The position numbers and the translations under genes are program-made. Below are positions 17,916 to 25,453 of a DNA stretch of 64,000 nucleotides, piece after piece. Below the pieces are notes generated by a model that had not been told where the DNA came from, did no database searches, and was given only the letters and a program-made list of their open reading frames with translations. The stretch's first letter is position 1. Every line of letters begins with the position of its first letter. Source of the DNA: Candidatus Phyllobacterium onerii (GTDB lineage Bacteria > Pseudomonadota > Alphaproteobacteria > Rhizobiales > Rhizobiaceae); assembly GCF_028331445.1 (NCBI RefSeq), contig NZ_JAQMHX010000001.1, positions 186,001 through 250,000 on the forward strand, written 5' to 3'.

Positions 17916-19241
17916 TCAACTGGTCTTGTGGGAATTTATGCGCGTGAGCATGGGAACGCGGGCGGTCATGCGTAGACCGAAACATGCCATGACCACGAGC
18001 AGCCACACGGGATCTGCACGCCGGAAGAAGAAGCTCTCAAGAAAAGCGTTCATCAGCGAAAATGTCAGGCACATCATGAAAAAGTCGGCCATGAACACGT
18101 TCTCGCGCTTTTTCAGGCAGCGCGCATAGTCGACAAGTGGCAGTACGATCAAGACGATGAGCGCGCAGATCATAGCGGGATAACCCATGGCGATGGCGAT
18201 ATCGAGATAGCCGTTATGCGCATGCACAATGCCGCGTACGTCCCAGTCGAGGTAGTAGCTCGGATTTTCCGCCTGCCGCACGACCGGCGCTTCCCAGAAA
18301 CTTTCAAAACCATATCCGCGCCACGGTGTTGCGGCGAGCTTTTCCAGCCCGAACTGCCAGATGGATGTGCGGCCGGTAAACGTGGTGTCCGCACTGAGCT
18401 GAACGAGGAGATCGTGCGTTGCCGGGAAGAAGAGTGTTCCTATGGTAAAGAAAAAGAATCCGATCAAAGCTGCGGCGATCAGCACGGCAGTCACTATACG
18501 AAAGCCGAAGATTCCGGGGAACATGACGAGGAAAATCACGATTGGCACCAGCGCCGTCGCGGTCTTCGAACCTGTGTGCGCAACGAACCAGAGCGCGAGC
18601 ACCAGCAGAACAATGCCGGTCCCGCGCCAGCCGCGACGGATCAGGTAGATACCGCCGAAAGAGAACGCCGCCATGACCGGTCCGGCAATATTCTTATGCG
18701 CGAAGATACCGCGCCAAAGTCCCGCATGTTCGGCTTCGATCTCATTGGCGGTATGCTTGGCAAGGTCCGGAACGAGAACCAGACCGGCATAGGAGAGTGT
18801 CAGCACGGCAAAAGCTGCGATCACCAGCGCCAGCGAAAATCCATCGGCATCGCGTGGCAGCGCCAGCACCGCGATCATGCATATCGCGGCGATCACAGTG
18901 AAGAGTACAGCGCGTTGAGCGGCTCCGGGATCGATGGCAACAAATGTCGACAGGAAAAGAAAGCCGAACATGACGATCCACATCGGGCTGATGAGGGCAA
19001 CAAGCGTACGCGGGTTGGCAAGCACTATCATCGCAAGCACAGAGATGCCGCCCAAGGCACCGAAACCGAGCTGATTGACGAGATCGCCGCCGCTCCCGGC
19101 GATTGCTGTGCTCGCCGGTTGGAATGGGCGAAACGAGATCAGCAGCACGCAAAGGATGATCGCCGCAACAAGACCGGCGACCAGTCGCATTGGGATCGCG
19201 GATACCGCGTCAGTTCTTTTCAGGTTGTCGATACTGCTCAT
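17916..19241 (-). CDS. O-antigen ligase / polymerase family membrane protein
   Basis: About 441 residues with roughly 10-12 membrane segments. The periplasmic loop typical of the Wzy_C/WaaL family is seen as TFTGRTSIWQFGLEKL followed by the HAHNGYLDIAIAMG segment with its conserved His. Such proteins either ligate O-antigen to lipid A-core or polymerise exopolysaccharide. ATG at 19241 (MSSIDNLKRT) is chosen over 19283. It overlaps the end of the upstream glycosyltransferase gene by 32 bp. With Wzx- and Wzz-like proteins nearby it may be the polymerase of the cluster. Confidence 0.86.
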   Translation of the reverse strand: MSSIDNLKRTDAVSAIPMRLVAGLVAAIILCVLLISFRPFQPASTAIAGSGGDLVNQLGFGALGGISVLAMIVLANPRTLVALISPMWIVMFGFLFLSTFVAIDPGAAQRAVLFTVIAAICMIAVLALPRDADGFSLALVIAAFAVLTLSYAGLVLVPDLAKHTANEIEAEHAGLWRGIFAHKNIAGPVMAAFSFGGIYLIRRGWRGTGIVLLVLALWFVAHTGSKTATALVPIVIFLVMFPGIFGFRIVTAVLIAAALIGFFFFTIGTLFFPATHDLLVQLSADTTFTGRTSIWQFGLEKLAATPWRGYGFESFWEAPVVRQAENPSYYLDWDVRGIVHAHNGYLDIAIAMGYPAMICALIVLIVLPLVDYARCLKKRENVFMADFFMMCLTFSLMNAFLESFFFRRADPVWLLVVMACFGLRMTARVPMLTRINSHKTS

Positions 19242-20205
19242 TCGAATATCCGAATTCCGCCAGAATGCGGCCAACACCAACATAGATCTGATAAGTGCCG
19301 ATGGACAGAGAGCCTGTCTGCATCACCTTGATCACGGCCCGTAGCGGCGAGACGGCGAGAAGTGCCAGACTCTTCAGGACTGTCTTCGCTGCGCCAAAAG
19401 GTTCACCGCCACGCTTGCGCTTTTCAATCAAGGTAGAGATCACGCCATTGCGCAGTGCCCGTGCCCGGATCCAGTCAGCCTCGACGCGCCTCGCCGGGAT
19501 GGTTTCGTAAACGGGTGCTTCCGCGCACCAGGCGATGGTGAAGCCTTTGACCACACTACGGCTGATGAAATCCGAATCTCCGCCGCCCATGAAGTTGAAA
19601 GCGAGATCGAGAAACGGAAACGGCATGGTCTCAAGCACGTTGCGCCCGACCAGCAGATTTCCGGACGAATAAATGATCGGCACGCGACCTGTGCGGGTAT
19701 GATGGGGGCTGAAAACCGGGTGTGTCGACCATTTCGTGTGTTCCGGCTTGGCGAAGACCGGAAGTTGCGGCCCGCCGACAAAATCGACACCATAGGCCTC
19801 GCGCGTCTTGCACATGTTCTCCAGCCAATTCGGATCGGCGATCTCATCATCGTCGATAACCAGCAGTGACGTGAAATTTGGAAAGGCCTTCAGCGCGGTC
19901 AGCCATCCTGCGTTGTAGGCATTACAATTGCCGCGATCATGCGCGATGATCAGCAGGCCCGGAAGTTCGCCACTCTCGAACAGCGGTTTTGCTGCTTCCG
20001 CTCCCTCACGTTTTTCGGTTTCGTTCTCCATGACGACGATGGCAAAGCGCCGCGCGGTCACCTGGGCTTTGAGCGACAGCAGGGTTTTCAACAGATGTTC
20101 CGGACGTTTGAACGTCGGCAACGTCACCACGACATCGATCGTTTCCGGCTTGAGGCCGGGCGACTGCGCCGCAACGGTGATATTTTCTGGAAGGTCAAGA
20201 TTCAT
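19210..20205 (-). CDS. Family 2 glycosyltransferase
   Basis: GT-A fold inverting transferase, 331 residues. Visible: VVVTLPTFKRPEHLLKTL at the start, AYNAGWLTAL, the DxD-like LLVIDDDEIAD metal motif near 115-125, and a GGGDSDFISR acceptor-loop motif near 220. One hydrophobic stretch near the C-terminus (LKSLALLAVSPLRAV) may attach it to the membrane. It would add a sugar to a lipid-linked polysaccharide intermediate; donor and acceptor unknown. Divergent from the plus-strand transferases starting at 20311. Confidence 0.88.
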   Translation of the reverse strand: MNLDLPENITVAAQSPGLKPETIDVVVTLPTFKRPEHLLKTLLSLKAQVTARRFAIVVMENETEKREGAEAAKPLFESGELPGLLIIAHDRGNCNAYNAGWLTALKAFPNFTSLLVIDDDEIADPNWLENMCKTREAYGVDFVGGPQLPVFAKPEHTKWSTHPVFSPHHTRTGRVPIIYSSGNLLVGRNVLETMPFPFLDLAFNFMGGGDSDFISRSVVKGFTIAWCAEAPVYETIPARRVEADWIRARALRNGVISTLIEKRKRGGEPFGAAKTVLKSLALLAVSPLRAVIKVMQTGSLSIGTYQIYVGVGRILAEFGYSNEQYRQPEKN

Positions 20206-20310
20206 TGCCGGAGTATTTATCCGTTATCCATGGTGACAACTTATAAGAGTTGGTTATTCAACATTTCATTACATTCTGCGATCAAATCAAATATTGAGAA
20301 ATAAATCGTC

Positions 20311-21519
20311 GTGGAGAGCTTCAAGCCTTTGCATCTGCTGTTCGTAACATCGCTGGTACCGGATGGTAAGCCGACGACCGGCTATGAGATTGCCAACAAA
20401 GCGATCATCGATGGCCTTGTGCGTGCCGGCGCCCGCGTCACCGTGATCGGATTTGTCTGGCCCGGGAGCAAGCCGCTCGATCCGGACAACACAATCGTCC
20501 TCGGTGAAGTAGATGTGCGCAACGACACCGCGAACTTTGCGCAGAAGTTGCTTTGGTTCGGCAAAGCAATGATGTCGGGCCTCACGGTTTCCTCAGTAAA
20601 GCTGCGCGTCGTCACGAAGGAAACGTTCCGTACCGCAATCGCCTCGGTGGAGCCCTTCGACGCTTACGTGCTGAACGGCGTGCCACTGCCCGGGGCATTT
20701 GAGGACTGTTTCGACGACAAGCCGCAAATCTTCATCGCACACAATGTCGAACATCGCTCGGCGCGCGAGAATGCCGAAGCGGCCACTAGTCCGGTACAAA
20801 AATATCTGTTCAGCCGGGAGTCCCGGCTTCTGATGGGCCTTGAGAAGCGACTGTGCGGCCGGGCATCGTTCGTCTTCGCGCTCGCCGATGATGATATCGA
20901 TGCGCTGGGTCTATCCGGAACCGGACGTGCCGCGGCACTTCCTCTCGTGACCGGCGCCGATACGGCGAAGAGCAAAGGACGCAAGATAGAACGCGATCTT
21001 GGCTTGATAGGGACTTGGACATGGCAGCCGAACCGTATTGGCCTTGAATGGTTCCTTCGCGAGGTCGCACCGCACCTTGACGAAGACATCGGCGTTACCG
21101 TTGCTGGAAGTACCCCGGCCGATCTCAAAGCTGCATGGCCTGATGTTAATTTCGCCGGTCGTGTGGCGGACGCTACGGATTTCGTCTGCGGCTGTGCCGT
21201 GATCCCGTTGATCAGCCGCGCCGGGAGCGGCGTCCAGCTCAAGACGATCGAAACATTCGAATTGGGTCTGCCTAGCGTCGCCACCGCGCTTTCTGTACGG
21301 GGCATCGCAGATATTCCGGATAATTGCATTGTCACCGATGATCCCGTCGGCTTTGCCAAGGCGGTAAACGCCATGGTGCCACGCGTGCGCGCAGGTGAGG
21401 ATTTGACACGCGAGGGGGACGCCTTCCGCGCCGCGCAGTTGGCACGCTTCGACCAGCAGATAAGATTGGGACTGGACCGGCTTGAAACCCGGATTGCGAA
21501 TGGGCGCGAAGCCGCATGA
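20311..21519 (+). CDS. Glycosyltransferase (GT-B type)
   Basis: A 402-residue protein with the GT-B two-Rossmann layout: N-terminal LLFVTSLVPDGKPTTGYEIANKAI, mid-chain FIAHNVEHRSARENA, and a C-terminal donor domain with LIGTWTWQPNRIGLEWFL, FAGRV, CAVIPLISRAGSGVQLKTIETFELGLPSVAT. That last stretch matches the nucleotide-sugar site of the GT1/GT4 clan. The start is a GTG; no ATG lies nearby. It overlaps the next gene by 4 bp, so the three plus-strand genes here form an operon. Confidence 0.85.
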   Translation: MESFKPLHLLFVTSLVPDGKPTTGYEIANKAIIDGLVRAGARVTVIGFVWPGSKPLDPDNTIVLGEVDVRNDTANFAQKLLWFGKAMMSGLTVSSVKLRVVTKETFRTAIASVEPFDAYVLNGVPLPGAFEDCFDDKPQIFIAHNVEHRSARENAEAATSPVQKYLFSRESRLLMGLEKRLCGRASFVFALADDDIDALGLSGTGRAAALPLVTGADTAKSKGRKIERDLGLIGTWTWQPNRIGLEWFLREVAPHLDEDIGVTVAGSTPADLKAAWPDVNFAGRVADATDFVCGCAVIPLISRAGSGVQLKTIETFELGLPSVATALSVRGIADIPDNCIVTDDPVGFAKAVNAMVPRVRAGEDLTREGDAFRAAQLARFDQQIRLGLDRLETRIANGREAA

Positions 21520-22280
21520 GTTTGGGCGAAACGGATATTCCACGTCGTTCTATCCTTGGTGTAGACGTTGTCGCGTTGCCTTGGGCGGACGCCATCGAAG
21601 TCATGCGGGAGCGTATCGCACAGCAACGCTTCGCGCTGGTCACCTGGCTCAATGCCCACAACGCCAATCTTGCGCAGGAGAATGTTGATTTCCGTCAGGC
21701 TTTGAACCAATTCCTCGTTCTCCCCGATGGCTTCGGGGTCGATATTGCCTCGAAACTCCTGCATGGCGCACCTTTTCCGGCGAATCTCAACGGTACGGAT
21801 TTCACGCCCGCCCTACTTGAGGCAGAAACCAACCCTCTGCGTGTCGGCCTCATTGGCGCCCGCCGTGAAGTGGTCGAAAAGGCTGCGGAGAGCTTCAGGC
21901 AACTTACGCCCCAGCATGAAATCCGCGTGATCAGTGATGGCTTCTTTAAAAGCGAGCATCAGCCATACATTCTGCGTGTCTTGAAAGAATATCATCCGCA
22001 TATCCTGCTCGTCGCTATGGGTGTACCGCGGCAGGAGATGTTCATGGCGAAGAACTTGACGGCCGAACATTGCACCTTGGCCTTTGGCGTTGGCGCGCTG
22101 TTTGATTTCATGGCTGGTGCTGTGCCACGGGCTCCCTTGATCGTGCAGAAGCTGCGCTTTGAATGGCTCTATCGCCTTGCTCAAGAACCCGGCCGGTTGT
22201 GGTATCGGTACATTGTCGGCAATCCACTTTTTCTGCTACGCGTCATACGGGCGAAATTCAAAGTCGGCGGGGGCGCATGA
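21516..22280 (+). CDS. WecG/TagA/CpsF family glycosyltransferase
   Basis: A 254-residue member of the GT26 family that adds ManNAc(A) or glucuronic acid-like sugars to lipid-linked intermediates. Motifs TWLNAHNANLAQEN, LPDGFGVDIASKLL, LNGTDFTPALLE, HILLVAMGVPRQEMFM and FGVGALFDFMAGAVPRAP are those of the family, and RLAQEPGRLWYRYIVGNP closes the domain. No membrane span is evident; members sit peripherally on the inner membrane. Start and stop overlap both neighbours. Confidence 0.93.
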   Translation: MSLGETDIPRRSILGVDVVALPWADAIEVMRERIAQQRFALVTWLNAHNANLAQENVDFRQALNQFLVLPDGFGVDIASKLLHGAPFPANLNGTDFTPALLEAETNPLRVGLIGARREVVEKAAESFRQLTPQHEIRVISDGFFKSEHQPYILRVLKEYHPHILLVAMGVPRQEMFMAKNLTAEHCTLAFGVGALFDFMAGAVPRAPLIVQKLRFEWLYRLAQEPGRLWYRYIVGNPLFLLRVIRAKFKVGGGA

Positions 22281-23140
22281 CGAAAACGGCACTCGTTACG
22301 GCGAGTTATGCGCCCGATTTTGAGCGCTGCAGATTGCTCTGCGAAACAATTGATCGTTTCGTCACCGGCTACACCAGACACTATATTTTGGTCGAGCACC
22401 GCGACGTTGCACTGTTCAAGCAGCTGGAAAACCCGCGTCGTATTGTGATCGACGAGAACGATCTATTGCCCCGCTGGATCAGGCCGTTTCCCGATCCGAG
22501 CAATTTCGGTCGCCGCCGCATTTGGCTATCGCCGAGGACGATGCCATTGCGCGGCTGGCACGTGCAGCAGTTTCGCCGTATCGCCATTGCAGCACACACG
22601 GATGAGGACGCTTTCTTCTACATCGATTCCGATGTCGCTTTCCTGAAGCCTTTCGATTGTGCCTCGGTATGGCGTGGCAAAGATCTGAGGCTGTTCCGCC
22701 GCGATGGCGATCTGTTGCGTCCTGTGCCCGGTGATCAACTCATCTGGTCTGAACATGCGGGCCAGGTTCTCGGGCTTATCCCGGTGAGCCTAGCAGGACA
22801 CGACTATATCGGCACTTTGATCGCCTGGCGGCGGGAAGCCTTGCTGACCATGTGCAACCACATCGAGAGGATCACCGGCCGCCATTGGATCGCGGCGATC
22901 GGGCGGTCGCGCCGGTTTTCCGAATGCATGATCTACGGCCGCTATGCCGATGAAGTGCTGATGGCCGAAGGGCACTATCATGACGCCGCTGAATTCTGCC
23001 GGGTCTACTGGTTTGCGCCTGCGCCAACGGACGCGGAGTTCCTTGCGTTCGTTGAAGCGATGACACCGGAACAGATCGCGATCGGCATGCAATCCTTCAT
23101 CGGCGACGATACGGCCCGCATCCGGAAATTATTGACGTAG
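22277..23140 (+). CDS. DUF6492-type protein of the polysaccharide cluster
   Basis: ATG at 22277 overlaps the previous stop (ATGA). The 287-residue protein opens MTKTALVTASYAPDFERCRLLCETIDRF and holds a YIDSDVAFL motif near residue 115 that resembles the DxD metal site of GT-A glycosyltransferases, plus LIWSEHAGQVLGL. I take it for a DUF6492-like putative transferase; the reaction is unknown. Last gene of the plus-strand operon; a palindromic repeat follows it. Confidence 0.75.
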   Translation: MTKTALVTASYAPDFERCRLLCETIDRFVTGYTRHYILVEHRDVALFKQLENPRRIVIDENDLLPRWIRPFPDPSNFGRRRIWLSPRTMPLRGWHVQQFRRIAIAAHTDEDAFFYIDSDVAFLKPFDCASVWRGKDLRLFRRDGDLLRPVPGDQLIWSEHAGQVLGLIPVSLAGHDYIGTLIAWRREALLTMCNHIERITGRHWIAAIGRSRRFSECMIYGRYADEVLMAEGHYHDAAEFCRVYWFAPAPTDAEFLAFVEAMTPEQIAIGMQSFIGDDTARIRKLLT

Positions 23141-23149
23141 AAGGTCTCT

Positions 23150-23272
23150 GGAAGAACTGATCCTGATGAGGGATATGGTGGGGCTTTCGAGAACCGGAGC
23201 GCAGTGGACATTTTCGTCCATGAGCACCGGAAGCGCAGAAAGTCGCATCAGATAGCCATCAGGATCAATTCT
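23150..23272. repeat. Palindromic intergenic repeat, copy 1
   Basis: Shares the core CGAGAACCGGAGCGCAG and GAGCACCGGAAGCGCAGAA with copies at 29284-29408 and 52438-52545. Inner hairpin here is TGGAC-N6-GTCCA. Outer arms TGATCCTGATG (near 23159) and CATCAGGATCA (near 23257) are complementary. It sits between two convergent gene ends. Confidence 0.8.
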
Positions 23273-24531
23273 CAGACGCGTCGGGCCGGCTTCTTGATGG
23301 CTCGATAGGTCAGGTATGCCGATAGCAGATACAGCACGGCGAACATGGCATTCAGCCAGATCATCCAGTCGTGGGTATCGAGAAACACGACAAGAATCCA
23401 CGAAAGCAGTGCAGCCTTGGCGATGCCGAGCAACGCGAGATTAAGCGCACGCAAGCCAGATTGGCCACGCGCATAAAGGATTTCCGCCTGATACTCGATG
23501 AGATTGCGCAGTCCCGGTACGAGCAGGACCAAGGGCAGCAGCGAAACGACCGAGGCAACATTCGCTCCAAGCGCTCGCGGGAAAATGGCAAGGAAGATTG
23601 CAAGCGCCGCCAGACCGAGTGTCGAAACCAAAAATACTCCAAGCTCCAGGCCGCCCCGTATTTTGAGCGATTTCAGCATGTCCGGTGTTCGCATCAACTT
23701 TTGTACCAGCATCATGTTGAATGAGCGGACGGGGAGGGCGGTCAAATCGACGAGCCGCATGATGATCGCATAGACACCCGCCGTCTGTGGTCCGCCGACT
23801 GCAAGCACCAGCAGCTTGTCCATTTCGGACTGGACGTAGAACAGTACCTCGGCACCTGTGACGGCAAAGGAATCCGCCAGCCTGCGACGGTAGAGTTTGG
23901 GAATAAGCCGCAGCCGCACGCGCGGGTAGAAGAAGATGATTGCGACAAGAAGCGCAACGCCGTTCGCCCCCGCATACCACCAGCTCCATATTGCGAGGTT
24001 GGTCACGCTTGAGAACGCGAACAGCACTGCCGCTGCTGCCCGCAATGCCGTACCGATAATGACCAGCAATGCTGCCCGACCAAAGCGGTTCATGCCGTTA
24101 TTGACGATGACCACGACTTCCAGCGACCGCCAAAGCAATGCTTCCGCTGCAACGATCACTGCAAAGGTGCCAAGCGCGAGATCTGCACCGAAGAAGACCA
24201 GATGCATCAGATAGGCCGCAAGAATGAAGATCGGCAACGACACGACGACCGCCGCGAGAAAGCCACCCGTATAGGCGCCAATCAATTGCGGCTTCACGGT
24301 GGAAATCCGGTAAAGCGGTGAAACAAAGCCGAAGGAGACGAGGCGTGATAGCACGACACCGGTTGCTGATGCCGTGGCAAACAGACCGAACTCCGCAATC
24401 GAAAGTGTATTGGCAAGGGCCACGAAATAGGCGAGCGAAATGACGAGCCGTCCCGCCGATCCACTGATCACGGAGAAATAATCGCGGATAAGCCCCGCAT
24501 TGGCTTTCAGATGGCGTGCAACCAATTCCAT
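23272..24531 (-). CDS. Polysaccharide flippase (Wzx-like, oligosaccharide translocase)
   Basis: A 419-residue membrane protein with about 12 hydrophobic segments in the arrangement of the MOP/Wzx superfamily. The N-terminal segment SGSAGRLVISLAYFVALANTLSIAEFGLFATASATG, given here by its ends SGSAGRL and ATASATG, is typical, and charged loops separate paired helices. It would move lipid-linked oligosaccharide units across the inner membrane for the polymerase and GumC-like protein in this cluster. It is convergent with the DUF6492 gene across a palindromic repeat. No partner overlaps its start. Confidence 0.84.
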   Translation of the reverse strand: MELVARHLKANAGLIRDYFSVISGSAGRLVISLAYFVALANTLSIAEFGLFATASATGVVLSRLVSFGFVSPLYRISTVKPQLIGAYTGGFLAAVVVSLPIFILAAYLMHLVFFGADLALGTFAVIVAAEALLWRSLEVVVIVNNGMNRFGRAALLVIIGTALRAAAAVLFAFSSVTNLAIWSWWYAGANGVALLVAIIFFYPRVRLRLIPKLYRRRLADSFAVTGAEVLFYVQSEMDKLLVLAVGGPQTAGVYAIIMRLVDLTALPVRSFNMMLVQKLMRTPDMLKSLKIRGGLELGVFLVSTLGLAALAIFLAIFPRALGANVASVVSLLPLVLLVPGLRNLIEYQAEILYARGQSGLRALNLALLGIAKAALLSWILVVFLDTHDWMIWLNAMFAVLYLLSAYLTYRAIKKPARRV

Positions 24532-24734
24532 GTCCTGCCGGATATGCCTGAATCAAGGCTGCGGGGAAAGCACTGTCTCAAGCGTGACTTCGCCGGATTT
24601 CTACATCAAAAGACTTAACGGCTTGTATTCTCAGGTCGAGGGCGTGCTATGAAGGACTTCATTGCACGACTTCTAACAATCATTGCATTTCACAGAATCG
24701 TATTTTCAAATTATATCATTTAGGCTATATTTAT

Positions 24735-25061
24735 ATGAATTGGATGGTGGAAACGCTTGATACAACTGTCGATGCCGAGATTGAGGAATTGCCTCCAGCA
24801 CTACGATCAAGGCTCGTTCGTCTCATGGAAACAATCGAAAACGTTGGTCTTGAAAGGTTGCGGGAGCCGCACGTCAAACACTTGAGTGGTAAATTGTGGG
24901 AGTTGCGGGTGAAAGCGTCGGAGGGCATCGCTCGAGGTCTGTATGTGACGGTAAAGGGGAGGAAAGTCGTTATCCACCATGTTTTCGTTAAAAAGTCACA
25001 AAAAATACCAACCAAAGCGCTTGCCATGGCACAGGAACGAATGAAAAGAGTGATCTTATGA
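24735..25061 (+). CDS. HigB/RelE-type toxin (Gp49 family)
   Basis: A 108-residue ribosome-dependent mRNA interferase candidate. Seen: EIEELPPALRSRLVRLM, then LREPHVKHLSGKLWELRVKASEGIARGLYVTVKGRKVVIHHVFVKKSQK in the usual order (quoted by its parts), ending with a basic helix. This is the phage-derived Gp49-like/HigB architecture. It precedes its antitoxin and overlaps it by 4 bp, the HigBA order. The upstream 200 bases are AT-rich and probably hold the operator. The pair interrupts a polysaccharide cluster. Confidence 0.85.
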   Translation: MNWMVETLDTTVDAEIEELPPALRSRLVRLMETIENVGLERLREPHVKHLSGKLWELRVKASEGIARGLYVTVKGRKVVIHHVFVKKSQKIPTKALAMAQERMKRVIL

Positions 25062-25336
25062 CCAAGCTTGCAGAACTGAAAAAGAAATACATGAACGATC
25101 CGGAATTCCGCAAAGAGTATGATAAAGCGGATCTGGAATATTCGATAATTGAACTCTTGATACGTGCCCGTACCCAAGCAAAAATGTCACAAGAAGAGCT
25201 TGCGAAGCGAATGAATACTACACAATCCGCTATAGCGCGACTAGAAGGTGGTAAGGTTTCACCCTCAATTGCTACATTGCGACGCTATGCGGAAGCGACC
25301 GGGTCGAGACTGCATGTTGAGATTACACGGATGTAA
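25058..25336 (+). CDS. HigA-type antitoxin (XRE helix-turn-helix)
   Basis: A 92-residue antitoxin. The C-terminal half is an XRE domain: ARTQAKMSQEELAKRMNTT then QSAIARLEGGKVSPSIATL, residues about 42-80. The N-terminal helix (LAELKKKYMNDPEFRKEYD) probably covers the toxin. ATG overlaps the toxin stop (ATGA). It would repress its own operon and neutralise HigB. Confidence 0.87.
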   Translation: MTKLAELKKKYMNDPEFRKEYDKADLEYSIIELLIRARTQAKMSQEELAKRMNTTQSAIARLEGGKVSPSIATLRRYAEATGSRLHVEITRM

Positions 25337-25453
25337 GGGCATGGCTCTGATAATTAACGTTTTATTTTCCATAGAACTTTAGGTTGAATTAACTGTGGGT
25401 GTGGTGCCGCAATTGAATCGCGTTGGTTGGGCGATCGTGGAGTTGAAGTGGGA

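Noticed and set aside
18216-19331. Plus-strand frame of 371 residues
   Set aside because: Antisense to the O-antigen ligase gene; very rich in Arg, Asp and His with no hydrophobic core.
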